NCBI GenBank assembly: GCA_965216695.1
Contig: OZ244212.1
Location: forward strand, 3,906,001 to 3,970,000
Direction: 5' to 3'
Length of the DNA stretch: 64,000 nucleotides
From: G965216695 sp965216695
Lineage (GTDB): Bacteria > Pseudomonadota > Gammaproteobacteria > Pseudomonadales > Azotimanducaceae
The notes beneath the pieces are model-generated. The model ran no database searches and was not told the DNA's origin. It worked only from the letters and a program-made list of their open reading frames with translations. Below, one piece after another: positions 26,544 to 35,769 of this stretch. Made by a program: the position numbers and the translations under genes. Position 1 is the first letter of the stretch; each line of letters begins with the position of its first letter.

Positions 26544-28223
26544 ATGAGCGAAAATTTTGCCGATTTATTCGAAGAGAGTTTGAACACCATCGAGATGGAA
26601 CCGGGATCCATCGTAACCGGCACGGTGGTTGACATAGACAACGACTGGGTGGTCGTGCACGCCGGACTCAAATCCGAAGGCGTGATTCCGCGCAGTCAGT
26701 TCCTGGACGAGAACGGTGAGTTCGCGTTAGCCATCGGCGAGCAGGTAAAGGTCGCGATGGAAACGGTGGACGACGGCTGGGGCGAGACGCGCCTCTCCCG
26801 CGAGAAAGCCAAGCGGGCGGAATCGTGGCAGATGCTCGAGGAAGCGTTCGAAGACTCCGCGGCCGTGGAAGGTACGATCAACGGGAAAGTCAAAGGCGGT
26901 TTCACCGTTGACGTGAGCGACATCCGCGCGTTTCTGCCGGGATCGCTGGTGGACATCCGGCCGCTGCGCGAAACCGCGCATCTGGAAGGCCGGCCGCTGG
27001 AATTCAAAGTGATCAAGCTCGATCGCAAGCGCAACAACGTGGTTGTGTCGCGCCGGGCGGTGCTGGAAGAAGAGAACAGCGCCGAGCGCGAAGCGCTGCT
27101 GTCGTCGCTGCAGGAAGGCCAGGACGTGAAGGGCATCGTCAAAAACCTCACCGACTACGGCGCGTTCGTGGATCTGGGCGGGGTCGACGGGCTGCTGCAC
27201 ATTACCGACATGGCCTGGCGCCGTATTCGTCATCCGAGCGAGATGGTGAACGTGGGTGACGAAGTGCAGGTGCGTATTCTGAAGTTCGACCGCGAAAAGA
27301 ACCGCGTGAGTCTGGGTATGAAGCAGCTGGGCGACGACCCGTGGGTCGAGCTTACGCGACGCTATCCCGAAGGTTCACGCGTAATGGCCTCGGTAACCAA
27401 CCTCACCGATTACGGGTGCTTTGCCGAAATCGAGGAAGGGGTGGAAGGACTGGTCCACGTGTCCGAGATGGACTGGACCAACAAGAACATTCACCCGTCC
27501 AAGGTCGTCGCCGTTGGTGACGACGTGGAAGTGATGGTGCTCGACATCGACGAGGAGCGCCGGCGCATCTCACTCGGCATCAAGCAATGCCGACCCAACC
27601 CGTGGGAAGAGTTTGCGATCAACAACGCCAAAGGCGATCGCGTGCACGGCACCATCAAGTCCATCACGGACTTCGGTATCTTCATCGGTCTGGATGGCGG
27701 TATCGACGGTCTGGTGCACCTGTCGGACATCTCCTGGAACGAGCCCGGCGAAACGGCCGTGCGCAGTTATCGCAAGGGCGAGGATCTGGAGAGTGTGATC
27801 TTGTCCGTGGATCCGGAGCGGGAGCGCATTTCGCTCGGCATCAAGCAGCTTGAACAGGATTCGTTCTCGGATTACACCGCAGTGAACGACCGCGGCAGTC
27901 TTGTGAACGGCGTGGTTGAGTCGGTGGAGCCGAAGGAAGCCGTGATCACGCTGGCCGAAGATGTCACCGGTATCCTCAAAGCGTCTGAACTCAGCGTCGA
28001 CCGTGTTGAAGACGCACGCAACGTGCTGAGCGTAGGCGAAGAGGTGGAAGCGAAAGTGATCAGTATCGACCGCAAGAACCGGTTGATTGCGCTGTCGCTC
28101 AAAGCCAAGGAAATCGACGACGAGCGGGCTGCCGTGCGCGAACACCGCACGCGGGAAACCGACCGTCCGGGTACTGCGAAGCTGGGTGACCTGATCAAGG
28201 CGCAGATGAACCAGGACGACTGA
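26544..28223 (+). CDS. rpsA: Ribosomal protein S1
   Basis: 559 aa with six S1 RNA-binding repeats, the normal gammaproteobacterial form. It binds mRNA 5' regions and helps the 30S subunit load. Repeats 3-6 carry the recurring DYGAFVDLGG / DYGCFAEIE / DFGIFIGLDGG signatures. The start MSENFADLFEESL matches the family. An 83-bp leader separates it from cmk, suited to the autogenous control known for S1. ihfB follows 62 bp downstream. Confidence 0.97.
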   Translation: MSENFADLFEESLNTIEMEPGSIVTGTVVDIDNDWVVVHAGLKSEGVIPRSQFLDENGEFALAIGEQVKVAMETVDDGWGETRLSREKAKRAESWQMLEEAFEDSAAVEGTINGKVKGGFTVDVSDIRAFLPGSLVDIRPLRETAHLEGRPLEFKVIKLDRKRNNVVVSRRAVLEEENSAEREALLSSLQEGQDVKGIVKNLTDYGAFVDLGGVDGLLHITDMAWRRIRHPSEMVNVGDEVQVRILKFDREKNRVSLGMKQLGDDPWVELTRRYPEGSRVMASVTNLTDYGCFAEIEEGVEGLVHVSEMDWTNKNIHPSKVVAVGDDVEVMVLDIDEERRRISLGIKQCRPNPWEEFAINNAKGDRVHGTIKSITDFGIFIGLDGGIDGLVHLSDISWNEPGETAVRSYRKGEDLESVILSVDPERERISLGIKQLEQDSFSDYTAVNDRGSLVNGVVESVEPKEAVITLAEDVTGILKASELSVDRVEDARNVLSVGEEVEAKVISIDRKNRLIALSLKAKEIDDERAAVREHRTRETDRPGTAKLGDLIKAQMNQDD

Positions 28224-28227
28224 CGAC

Positions 28228-28252
28228 AACGGGCCTAAGGAATGGGCCCGTT
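28228..28252 (+). repeat. Hairpin between rpsA and ihfB
   Basis: Arms AACGGGCC / GGCCCGTT, 9-base loop, 5 bp after the rpsA stop. There is no following T run, so it may stabilise mRNA or act as a weak attenuator rather than terminate transcription. Confidence 0.45.
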
Positions 28253-28285
28253 ATCGGGCCGAGCGCGGGCAGCGAGAGGCGAGCT

Positions 28286-28591
28286 ATGACCAAGTCGGAA
28301 TTGATCGAGCGAATCGCGGGGAAGCAGAATCAGCTTCCCCCGAAGGACGTCGAACTGGCGGTGAAAGCCATTCTGGAACAGATGTCCGAAACGCTGGCTG
28401 CCGGCGATCGGATCGAGATCCGCGGTTTCGGCAGTTTCTCGCTGCATTTCCGTGCCCCCCGGATTGGTCGCAACCCGAAAACCGGCGAGTCGGTTGGACT
28501 CGCCGGCAAGTATGTGCCGCACTTCAAACCCGGCAAGGAACTCCGCGAGCGTGTGAACCACGCGGCCCAAAGCAACGCAGCGGATCTCTGA
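28286..28591 (+). CDS. ihfB: Integration host factor beta subunit
   Basis: 101 aa DNA-bending protein of the HU/IHF family; partner of IHF-alpha (not in window). MTKSELIERIAGKQ N-terminus, and the beta-arm region PRIGRNPKTGESVGL with the intercalating Pro. The rpsA-ihfB order is typical. IHF would also be used by the prophage integrase further right, although that is general knowledge, not shown here. Confidence 0.96.
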   Translation: MTKSELIERIAGKQNQLPPKDVELAVKAILEQMSETLAAGDRIEIRGFGSFSLHFRAPRIGRNPKTGESVGLAGKYVPHFKPGKELRERVNHAAQSNAADL

Positions 28592-28600
28592 GCCGAACTC

Positions 28601-28897
28601 ATGCGCTGGATTTCCCGTTTTTTCTGGTTGCTCTTTCTCCTGGTCGTGTTTCTGTTCACCGTACTCACGGTGAATCAGCAGGAGGTCTCGCTCGAGTTTC
28701 TCCGTTGGCGGACGCCGGAACTGAGTGTGTTCTGGTGGCTGATGATTGCATTCGCAATAGGTCTGGTGCTGGGTTTTGCGGTGGCCTCGGTGTCCACGGT
28801 CAAACACTTGCTGCGCGAACGCAAACTCTCCAAAACCGTGGACGCGCGTGATCGCGAACTCGAATCGCTGCGCACCACCCAGACCAGCGATGTCTGA
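28601..28897 (+). CDS. lapA: LPS assembly protein A (YciS)
   Basis: 98 aa: two membrane spans (about 5-22 and 43-66) and a C-terminal charged coiled helix (KHLLRERKLSKTV). The DUF1049 pattern VNQQEVSLEFLRW...ELSVFWWLMIAF is clear. With LapB it acts in control of LpxC turnover and lipid A output. It follows ihfB by 9 bp. Confidence 0.88.
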   Translation: MRWISRFFWLLFLLVVFLFTVLTVNQQEVSLEFLRWRTPELSVFWWLMIAFAIGLVLGFAVASVSTVKHLLRERKLSKTVDARDRELESLRTTQTSDV

Positions 28898-28955
28898 AAG
28901 GCGCGTTGCGCCGGTTGACGTCCTCGTTCCTGTGCGCCGTTTCGGCTGAATACGC

Positions 28956-30125
28956 ATGCCCGGCGCACTCACTCTTTCACTGGTTGCGCTGGTTGCGCTC
29001 GGCATCGGTGTCGCACTGGGCCGCTGGCGGCGACCGCGTCCGCAAGCGTCCGAAGCGGGTGCGCTCGGCACGTTACGCAGTCTGCTGGATGGCGCGTCGC
29101 CGGACGTCGTGCGAACGCTGGTTGCGCGGCGAGATCTTCCGGCGGCTGCATTCGATGCGGGGCTTCGCCTCGGCGTCGCGGAGCGGCGAAATGGCGCGCC
29201 GGATAGGGCGTTGGCCGTGCACCAGGCGGTGCTCGCGTCGCCGGGTCTCACAAAGACGCAGCGAACGCAGACCGAACACGCGGTGGCTGAAGACCTGCTT
29301 GCGCTGGGGGAACCCGCGCGCGCGTTGCGTTTGCTTGCGCCCTACGCGACGCGCTCGAAGCGCTTCAATCTGCTGACGCCGCAGATTCCAGACCGGGTTC
29401 TCATGATGTATGCCGAGGCGGCCCGGGCTACCGGGGCGTTCGACGTTGCCGTTGATGCCAACCTGCGGCTGGTGCGCCAGGCGGGGTTCGAAACGCTGCC
29501 ACCGGAAACGTTGGCCGCGATGGAACACGACGTGCTTGAACACGTCGGCGGTTTGATCGACGAAAACCGGCTGTCGGATGCGCGATCCACGTTGCGTGAC
29601 GTGCGCCGACTGTTTCCGGAAACGGCGTCGCTGTGCATATTGGCGGCGCACCTGGAACATCGCGCGGGGCGCCCGAAGGCCGTGCGCGAGTGGCTCGAGC
29701 GGGCGAGCCGAAACAACCCGGCAAGCGTTGCCCCGCATCTGGGTTGGTATCGCGATGCCAGTTGGCAGGACCCGCGGGGGTACGCGGCCTTTCTGTCCCA
29801 GCTGTGGGAGCGCAGCGACGCACCGCCGCTGGTGGGCGAATGGGTGCGGGTGGCGTCCTCGATGCACGATGCGGATCAGGTGGATCAGATGCTGGCCGAG
29901 CGGCTCGCTGCCGGGTCCGCCGGGAGGCTTGCCGACGGCCCTGCGGGCGCGACGGCCTTCGACGAAGCGGCGTTGCTCGCGGCAACCCGGCGCGCGCTGC
30001 TGCACGTGTCCACGCCGCTCGCAGATGCGGTGCGGGCAACGGTTGATCACCGCATGGCTGAACTGGGCATGTTGCACGCGCGTGACGGTGACGCGCCTAC
30101 AGTGGACGCGCCTGCGGCCGAATAG
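28956..30125 (+). CDS. lapB: LapB/YciM-like TPR protein lacking the rubredoxin domain
   Basis: 389 aa with an N-terminal membrane anchor (about 5-22) and TPR-like repeats. The typical early block survives as LRLGVAERRNGAPDRALAVHQAVLASPGLTKTQRTQ. Length matches E. coli LapB, but the C-terminal rubredoxin-type metal site (four Cys) is absent: the last ~90 residues hold no Cys, only an Ala-rich helical tail. LapB helps FtsH degrade LpxC. The position right after lapA supports the name; function may differ. Confidence 0.78.
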   Translation: MPGALTLSLVALVALGIGVALGRWRRPRPQASEAGALGTLRSLLDGASPDVVRTLVARRDLPAAAFDAGLRLGVAERRNGAPDRALAVHQAVLASPGLTKTQRTQTEHAVAEDLLALGEPARALRLLAPYATRSKRFNLLTPQIPDRVLMMYAEAARATGAFDVAVDANLRLVRQAGFETLPPETLAAMEHDVLEHVGGLIDENRLSDARSTLRDVRRLFPETASLCILAAHLEHRAGRPKAVREWLERASRNNPASVAPHLGWYRDASWQDPRGYAAFLSQLWERSDAPPLVGEWVRVASSMHDADQVDQMLAERLAAGSAGRLADGPAGATAFDEAALLAATRRALLHVSTPLADAVRATVDHRMAELGMLHARDGDAPTVDAPAAE

Positions 30126-30165
30126 CATACCCGGCACGAAACAATCTCAATGGAGATCCAGTGCC

Positions 30166-30531
30166 ATGACTACATTTTCCCTGTTACCTGCTTACTCCGC
30201 TGTTGCATCGCCGGTGCTTCGCCGGAGGCTCGCCATCTGGCTGACTGCGGCGATGCTGTCGGCCGGATCCATCGCCGGCGCTTCTGCTGCGTGGGCCGAC
30301 GCCGGGTCGGGCGCAACAACGGAAGCCCCCGCACGCGTCAATGTGAATACGGCGTCGGCGCAAACGATTGCCGACGTCCTGAAAGGCATCGGTCTCAAGC
30401 GGGCCGAGGCGATCGTTGCCTATCGCGAAGCGAACGGGCAGTTTCGGGATGCCTACGAACTTGCCAACGTGAAAGGGGTTGGCGAACGCACGGTCGAGCT
30501 GAACGAAGCACGCATTCTACTGGCCGACTAG
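30166..30531 (+). CDS. ComEA-like helix-hairpin-helix protein
   Basis: 121 aa: a signal/anchor segment (about 25-48), then a ~60-residue double helix-hairpin-helix (VNVNTASAQTIADVLKGIGLKRAEAIVAYR and LANVKGVGERTVE). Such proteins bind DNA in the periplasm during natural uptake, though small standalone versions are common in gammaproteobacteria without proven competence. The ATG is inferred from the signal-like start. Confidence 0.82.
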   Translation: MTTFSLLPAYSAVASPVLRRRLAIWLTAAMLSAGSIAGASAAWADAGSGATTEAPARVNVNTASAQTIADVLKGIGLKRAEAIVAYREANGQFRDAYELANVKGVGERTVELNEARILLAD

Positions 30532-30709
30532 CGGCCCAGCCACTACGGGCGCGCAGGCTCTTTTGCGCCCGAGTGTGAACCTCGTCACAATAGCGCGCGT
30601 CCGTTCCGGTAGCGCGCTTTGTGCGCGCGTTGTGTACAACGAGAACTGCCGCAGCGTGTTCGTTCCCACGTGCTGGTACACCTGAGGTGATCGATCGCAA
30701 CGGCGTGCG
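30532..30709. other. Intergenic gap before the polysaccharide cluster
   Basis: 178 bp without a gene on either strand that I can support. It probably holds the promoter of the cluster at 30710; no clear -35/-10 pair was seen. Confidence 0.5.
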
Positions 30710-31831
30710 ATGAAACTGGTTTTCTGCGTCAACGAGGCACGCTTTCTGGTGTCGCACCGTCTGCCGCTCGTGCGGGAAGCACAGCGGCGCGGGTTTGCTG
30801 TGCTTGCGCTTTGCGGGGAAAACACCGGCGAGGCGGAGCTCGATGCGCTCGGTGTGCCGGTCCGCACGGTGCCGATGTCGCGCAGCGGGCTCAACCCCCG
30901 CGCCGAGATCAAGACGCTTCGCGCGCTCACGCAAGCCTACCGCGACGAGCGTCCCGACATCGCGCATCATGTAACCATCAAACCCGTTATCTACGGTACG
31001 CGCGCGGCGAAGAAATGCGGCGTGCCGGCAGTGGTGAACGCGGTGCCGGGAATGGGCTTTGTCTTCACCCGCCGAGGCGCGCTGGCGGCACTGCGCCGCA
31101 TGGGGGTCAACCTGCTTTATAAGGACGCGTTCTCGCACCCGAACATGCGCGTGATCTTTCAGAACAGCGAAGACCTGCGCGGCTTCGTTACCCACGGGTT
31201 GCTGCAGCGTGAGCAGACGGTGCTGATCCGCGGCTCGGGCATAGACCCGGCACAGTTCTGTCATCGCGACGAACCGGAGGGTCCCGCCACTTTTCTGCTG
31301 GTTGCGCGCATGTTGCGCGACAAAGGTGTGTTCGAGTTTGCCGAGGCCGCCCAGTGCGTACATGCGCAACGCCCGGATTGGCGTTTTCTGCTGGTGGGCG
31401 ATCCCGATCCGGGTAACCCGTCGTCGCTGACACCTGAGGAGCTGTGCGAGATCAACCGTCACGGTGCCGTCCGATGGCTTGGCGCACGCTCGGATGTGGC
31501 TGAACTGATGGCCAAGGCGCACGTGGTGTGCCTGCCGTCGTACCGCGAAGGCTTGCCCAAAACGTTGTTGGAAGCCAGTGCGTGCGGGCGGCCGATGATT
31601 GCGAGCGAAGTGGCCGGCTGTCGTGAAGTGGTGCACCCGGAGGTCAACGGCGTACTCGTGCCACCGCGCGATGCGCAAGCGCTTGCGCAAGCCATGTTGC
31701 GACTGGGCGACGATCCGGCGTTGCGGCAGCGCTTTGGCGCGGCCGCCCGGGCCAAAGCGGAGGCGGTGTTCGGAATCGACGACGTGGTTCGCCATACGTT
31801 CATGGTGTACGACGCGTTGCGGTCCGCGTGA
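30710..31831 (+). CDS. Glycosyltransferase family 4
   Basis: 373 aa GT-B fold enzyme. FCVNEARFLVSHRLPLVREA at the N-terminus and the donor-site motif YREGLPKTLLEASACGRPMIASEVAGCREVV near the C-terminus fit GT4 members such as PglA, which add a second sugar to undecaprenyl-diphosphate-linked glycans. Donor and acceptor are not known. First gene of a tight four-gene cluster (4-bp overlap with the next). Confidence 0.85.
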   Translation: MKLVFCVNEARFLVSHRLPLVREAQRRGFAVLALCGENTGEAELDALGVPVRTVPMSRSGLNPRAEIKTLRALTQAYRDERPDIAHHVTIKPVIYGTRAAKKCGVPAVVNAVPGMGFVFTRRGALAALRRMGVNLLYKDAFSHPNMRVIFQNSEDLRGFVTHGLLQREQTVLIRGSGIDPAQFCHRDEPEGPATFLLVARMLRDKGVFEFAEAAQCVHAQRPDWRFLLVGDPDPGNPSSLTPEELCEINRHGAVRWLGARSDVAELMAKAHVVCLPSYREGLPKTLLEASACGRPMIASEVAGCREVVHPEVNGVLVPPRDAQALAQAMLRLGDDPALRQRFGAAARAKAEAVFGIDDVVRHTFMVYDALRSA

Positions 31832-32751
31832 GCCGGGCGCTCATCACTGGCGCCGGTGGCTTCATCGGGCAACATCTGTGTGCGCGGTTACGGGACGCCG
31901 GCTGGCGCATCGACGCGGTGAGCGGCAGTGACCTGCCGGCCGGCGTGGAACGGGTGGCAAGCCGTCTCACGCAGTTGACGGACGACGACTGGCGGCGTCT
32001 GTGCGACGGCTGCGATCTTGTTTTCCACCTGGCTGGCGTCGCGCATGGCCAACAGGTGTCGCACGAACGGCTGACGCTGGTGAACGTCACGACCACAGAG
32101 CGGATCGCGCAAGCGGCCGTCGCAGTGGGCGTACCGGCGTTCGTTTGGCTCAGCTCGATCAAGGTGCTGGGTGACATTGCGCCCGAGCCGCTCACGGCCG
32201 ACGACGGCTACGCCGCGGACGAGCCGTATGGACAGTCGAAGGTTGCCGCGGAGCGCGTGCTGGCGGAGATGTCCGGCGACGCCGGTTCGACCCGGCTGAT
32301 TGTGGTCCGCACGCCGCTCGTCTACGGCCCTGGTGTGGGCGCGAACTTCGCGGCGTTGGTGGCGCATGCGCTCAGCGCCTGGCCGTCGCCGCTCGGCGGC
32401 GCGGTTGCGCCCCGCACCCTGTGCGGCATCGAGAACCTGCTGGATTTTCTGGAGAACGCATCGGCGCATCCCGCCGGTACCTATCACGTGGCGGACGCGC
32501 ACGCGTGGACGGTCTCGGAACTGATTCGGGCGATCGCCGCACGGGCAGGGCGCAGCAAAACCCTGTTGCCGTTGCCGGCCGTATTGATGAAGTCGTTGCT
32601 CAAGGCCGCGGGTCGCGAGGCGTGGTACACGCGATTGTTCGAGCCGTTGCGCGTGGATGTGTCGGCCACCACCGAGCGAACCGGTTGGCGTCCGCAGCGC
32701 TCGGCGGATGACATGCTGGGTGCGGTTGTCGACGGGTATCTCGGCCGATGA
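31828..32751 (+). CDS. NAD-dependent epimerase/dehydratase (extended SDR)
   Basis: 307 aa with GAGGFIGQHLCARL at the N-terminus, WLSSIKVLGD and the YxxxK motif as YGQSK. Similar proteins (WbpV/ WbnF-like UDP-GlcNAc or UDP-sugar 4-epimerases) lie in O-antigen clusters next to GT4 and WbpL/WecA genes. GTG start overlaps the glycosyltransferase stop, and its own stop overlaps the next start. Confidence 0.85.
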   Translation: MSRALITGAGGFIGQHLCARLRDAGWRIDAVSGSDLPAGVERVASRLTQLTDDDWRRLCDGCDLVFHLAGVAHGQQVSHERLTLVNVTTTERIAQAAVAVGVPAFVWLSSIKVLGDIAPEPLTADDGYAADEPYGQSKVAAERVLAEMSGDAGSTRLIVVRTPLVYGPGVGANFAALVAHALSAWPSPLGGAVAPRTLCGIENLLDFLENASAHPAGTYHVADAHAWTVSELIRAIAARAGRSKTLLPLPAVLMKSLLKAAGREAWYTRLFEPLRVDVSATTERTGWRPQRSADDMLGAVVDGYLGR

Positions 32752-33800
32752 CGTGGGTGATGCTGGGCGGCTTTGTCGCAGCGCTCGCCGGTGCATTCGC
32801 GGTGATCCAGTACGCGGTGCAGCTGCAACTGATGGCGGTGCCGAACGCCCGCAGCTCCCACCACGTGGTTACCCCCACCGGCGGCGGGCTCGGTTTCGTT
32901 GTGCCGGTGCTCGGATTTCTGGTGTATCTCGTGGTGTGGTTGGACAGCGCGCTGTGGCCGCTGCCGGTAGTGCTCGCGCTGATTGCTGCGGTAGGACTCG
33001 CAGACGACGTGCGCGACCTGGGGCGCGCGGCGCGACTGCTGGTGCAGGTGCTGGTTGTGGGCGGGGTGCTCTGGATGGTCCCGGAAGGCGGTCTGCCGCT
33101 GCTGCTGGTGGCCGGCGTGGCCATGGTCTGGTTCGTGAACCTCTACAACTTCATGGACGGTATCGACGGCATCGCCGGGGTTCAGTTCCTGTTTTTTGCG
33201 CTGGCGGTGCTGTGGCTGTCGGAACAGCGCATCGTTTGGGTGAGCGAGTTGCTGTGGTTCGCGTGCGCCGCCGTTGCCGGGTTCATGGTGTTCAACTGGC
33301 CCCGGGCGCGCGTGTTCATGGGCGATGTAGGCAGCGGATTCCTGGGTCTGCTGGTGGCCGCGGTGGTGTGGCTGCTGTGGCGCACCGAGCAGGTGCCGTT
33401 GGTCGCGCTGTTGATACTGCTGGCCGGGTTCTGGTTTGACGCCACGTACACGATCTGTGTCAGAATTGTGACTCGGCAGCGGTTCGCGCAGGCGCACCGC
33501 AGCCATCTCTACCAGGTCATTGCGTTGCGAAAAGGACATTTATGGACGACGATGACGTTCCTCGCTTTTTGCCTGCTCTGGCTGCTTCCTGCGGCGTGGA
33601 TCGCCGTGCACTATCCAGCGTGGCAGTGGTACGCGCTCGCAGCCGCCATCGCGCCGTTGTTCGCGGGTGCCGTGCTGCTCGGGGCCGGGAAGATGCAAAC
33701 AGCGACGGGTGGGGCTGGCAACGCCGCGGCGGCTGCGCCGGCAACGGATTCGAACCCTTCCGCAGATACGCCGTCCAAGCAGGACCGTACGGGCGGATAA
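32748..33800 (+). CDS. Undecaprenyl-phosphate sugar-1-phosphate transferase (MraY/WecA family)
   Basis: 350 aa with about ten membrane spans. The catalytic aspartates are in LADDVRDLGR and NFMDGIDGIAG, and a basic C-terminal cytoplasmic loop reads AHRSHLYQ. It transfers a HexNAc-1-phosphate to undecaprenyl phosphate to begin a surface glycan, like WbpL. The last ~40 residues are low-complexity. Starts within the stop of the SDR gene. Confidence 0.9.
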   Translation: MTWVMLGGFVAALAGAFAVIQYAVQLQLMAVPNARSSHHVVTPTGGGLGFVVPVLGFLVYLVVWLDSALWPLPVVLALIAAVGLADDVRDLGRAARLLVQVLVVGGVLWMVPEGGLPLLLVAGVAMVWFVNLYNFMDGIDGIAGVQFLFFALAVLWLSEQRIVWVSELLWFACAAVAGFMVFNWPRARVFMGDVGSGFLGLLVAAVVWLLWRTEQVPLVALLILLAGFWFDATYTICVRIVTRQRFAQAHRSHLYQVIALRKGHLWTTMTFLAFCLLWLLPAAWIAVHYPAWQWYALAAAIAPLFAGAVLLGAGKMQTATGGAGNAAAAAPATDSNPSADTPSKQDRTGG

Positions 33801-33807
33801 TGTCGTT

Positions 33808-35742
33808 ATGATCGATTTTTCCGACTACTCGCGCCGACAGAAGCAGGCCATCGCGGTGGGCGTGGATGTGCTCGCGCTGCCGGTTGCGCTCTGGTCGGCC
33901 ATTGCGCTCCGGCTCGGCGAGTGGCAGCCGGATGTGGCTCAGTACTGGCCCGCGTTTCTGGTGAGCGCGCTCGTGTGCGTGCCGGTGTTCGGCAGCCTGG
34001 GCCTGTACCGCCAGGTGGTGCGGCACATGGGAATGCACGCGCTGCGGCCGGTGCTCGTTGGCGCCACCATCACCGCCCTCGTGATTGCCGCGGTAGCGCA
34101 CATGGTGCCGCTCAAAGGGTTCCCCCGATCCGTGCCGATCATCTTCTGGCTGCTCACGCTTGTGTATGTGGGCGGCACGCGCTACCTCGCACGCTCGTAC
34201 TTTCACTGGCTGCGCACCCGGGGGCCGGGCCGCAAGCGGGTGGTGATCTACGGCGCCTCCGATTCCGGCGTCAGCGTCGCCCGTTCGCTCGTGAACCGCG
34301 GCGACTACCTGCCGGTGGCGTTCGTGGACGAGAACGACGCGCTGCGCCGCCGCGTGATCGATGGCCTGACGGTGCATGCGCCGGAAGAACTCGCGGATCT
34401 GGTCGAACGTCATCAGGCAGGTGAGGCGGTGATTGCGATCGAGTCCTCCGCACCGGCCGCCAGGTACCGGGCGATCCGCAACGCCGAGAAGCTGGACGTG
34501 CGCGTGAAAGTGATTCCGGATGCCGACGAGATTGCGGCCGGCCGTGAACGTCTGTCCGATATTCGCGACGTGGAAGTGGAAGATCTGCTCGGCCGCGATC
34601 AGGTTGATGCGTTACCGCACCTGCTGGAAGGCAGCGTGCGTGACCGGGTGGTGATGGTGACCGGCGCCGGCGGGTCGATCGGCTCCGAGCTCTGCCGCCA
34701 GATCGTACGCTGCCAACCGCGCGTGCTCGTGCTGCTGGACCACTCCGAGTTTGCGCTCTTTCAGATCCAAAGTGAGTTGCGCCGCGTGGTGGCGCACGAG
34801 TCGCTTCAGGTGCCGATCGTCACCGTCCTCGGCTCGGTCGTCAACGAAACGCTGATGTCCCGCACGTTCAGCCGCTACCGTGTAGAGACGGTTTATCACG
34901 CGGCGGCGTACAAACACGTGGACATGGTGGAGCACAATGTTGTTCAGGGGTTGAAGAACAACACCTTCGGTACGCTGTATTGTGCCCTGGCTGCGCTCGA
35001 CGCGGGCGTAAAAGATTTCATTCTGATATCAACGGACAAGGCGGTTCGAACGTCCAGCGTAATGGGCGCATCCAAGCGCCTGGCTGAAATGGTGCTGCAG
35101 GCGCTGCAACCGACGGCCGGCGGTACGCGCTTCTCAATGGTGCGTTTCGGCAACGTGCTCGGCTCTTCCGGCAGCGTGGTGCCGTTGTTTCTGGAGCAGA
35201 TCGATCGCGGTGGGCCGGTAACGGTGACGCATCGCGACGTAACCCGTTACTTCATGACCATTCCCGAAGCCGCGCAGCTGGTGCTGCAGGCCGCGAGCCT
35301 TGCGCAAGGCGGCGACGTGTTTCTGCTGGACATGGGTAAACCCGTGCGCATTCTGGATCTCGCGAAGCGCATGATCCGGCTAAAAGGTTTGCGTGTGAAA
35401 GACGTGGATGACCCCGGCGGTGACATCGAAATCGACTTCACCGGCCTGAAGCCGGGTGAAAAGCTGCACGAGGAACTGCTCGTCGGGCAGGCTGTGGTAG
35501 GCACCGAACACCGCAAGATTCTGCGTGCCCAGGAACAGTTTGTGCCGTGGGAGGAATTGCGCGGCGCCCTCAACACGCTGGAAGAGGCGTGCGAGTCATT
35601 CGATTTCGAAGCGGTGCAACGCTTCCTGGTGAATCTGGTGGAGGGCACGGGGCTTGAAGAGCGGGTGAAAGAGGCGTCGGTCACCGCCGAAGTGGTGGCA
35701 ATTACCGAGGCGCAGATTGCGGCCCGCAAGCGCCAGAGTTAA
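33808..35742 (+). CDS. Nucleotide-sugar 4,6-dehydratase, membrane type (WbpM/CapD/PglF family)
   Basis: 644 aa. Four N-terminal membrane spans, an upstream Rossmann domain (RKRVVIYGASDSGVSVARSL) and a catalytic SDR domain with VTGAGGSIGSELCRQ, ISTDKAVRTSSVMGASKR and FGNVLGSSGSVVPLF. In this family the usual Tyr of YxxxK is replaced by Met, as here (MGASK). It would convert UDP-GlcNAc to the 4-keto-6-deoxy sugar used by the three genes before it. Confidence 0.92.
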   Translation: MIDFSDYSRRQKQAIAVGVDVLALPVALWSAIALRLGEWQPDVAQYWPAFLVSALVCVPVFGSLGLYRQVVRHMGMHALRPVLVGATITALVIAAVAHMVPLKGFPRSVPIIFWLLTLVYVGGTRYLARSYFHWLRTRGPGRKRVVIYGASDSGVSVARSLVNRGDYLPVAFVDENDALRRRVIDGLTVHAPEELADLVERHQAGEAVIAIESSAPAARYRAIRNAEKLDVRVKVIPDADEIAAGRERLSDIRDVEVEDLLGRDQVDALPHLLEGSVRDRVVMVTGAGGSIGSELCRQIVRCQPRVLVLLDHSEFALFQIQSELRRVVAHESLQVPIVTVLGSVVNETLMSRTFSRYRVETVYHAAAYKHVDMVEHNVVQGLKNNTFGTLYCALAALDAGVKDFILISTDKAVRTSSVMGASKRLAEMVLQALQPTAGGTRFSMVRFGNVLGSSGSVVPLFLEQIDRGGPVTVTHRDVTRYFMTIPEAAQLVLQAASLAQGGDVFLLDMGKPVRILDLAKRMIRLKGLRVKDVDDPGGDIEIDFTGLKPGEKLHEELLVGQAVVGTEHRKILRAQEQFVPWEELRGALNTLEEACESFDFEAVQRFLVNLVEGTGLEERVKEASVTAEVVAITEAQIAARKRQS

Positions 35743-35769
35743 CGTGGGTCCTCATTCAAGGGCAATCGA

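Noticed and set aside
30166..30531. Full natural-competence locus
   Set aside because: Only the small ComEA-like gene is present; neighbours are LPS and polysaccharide genes.
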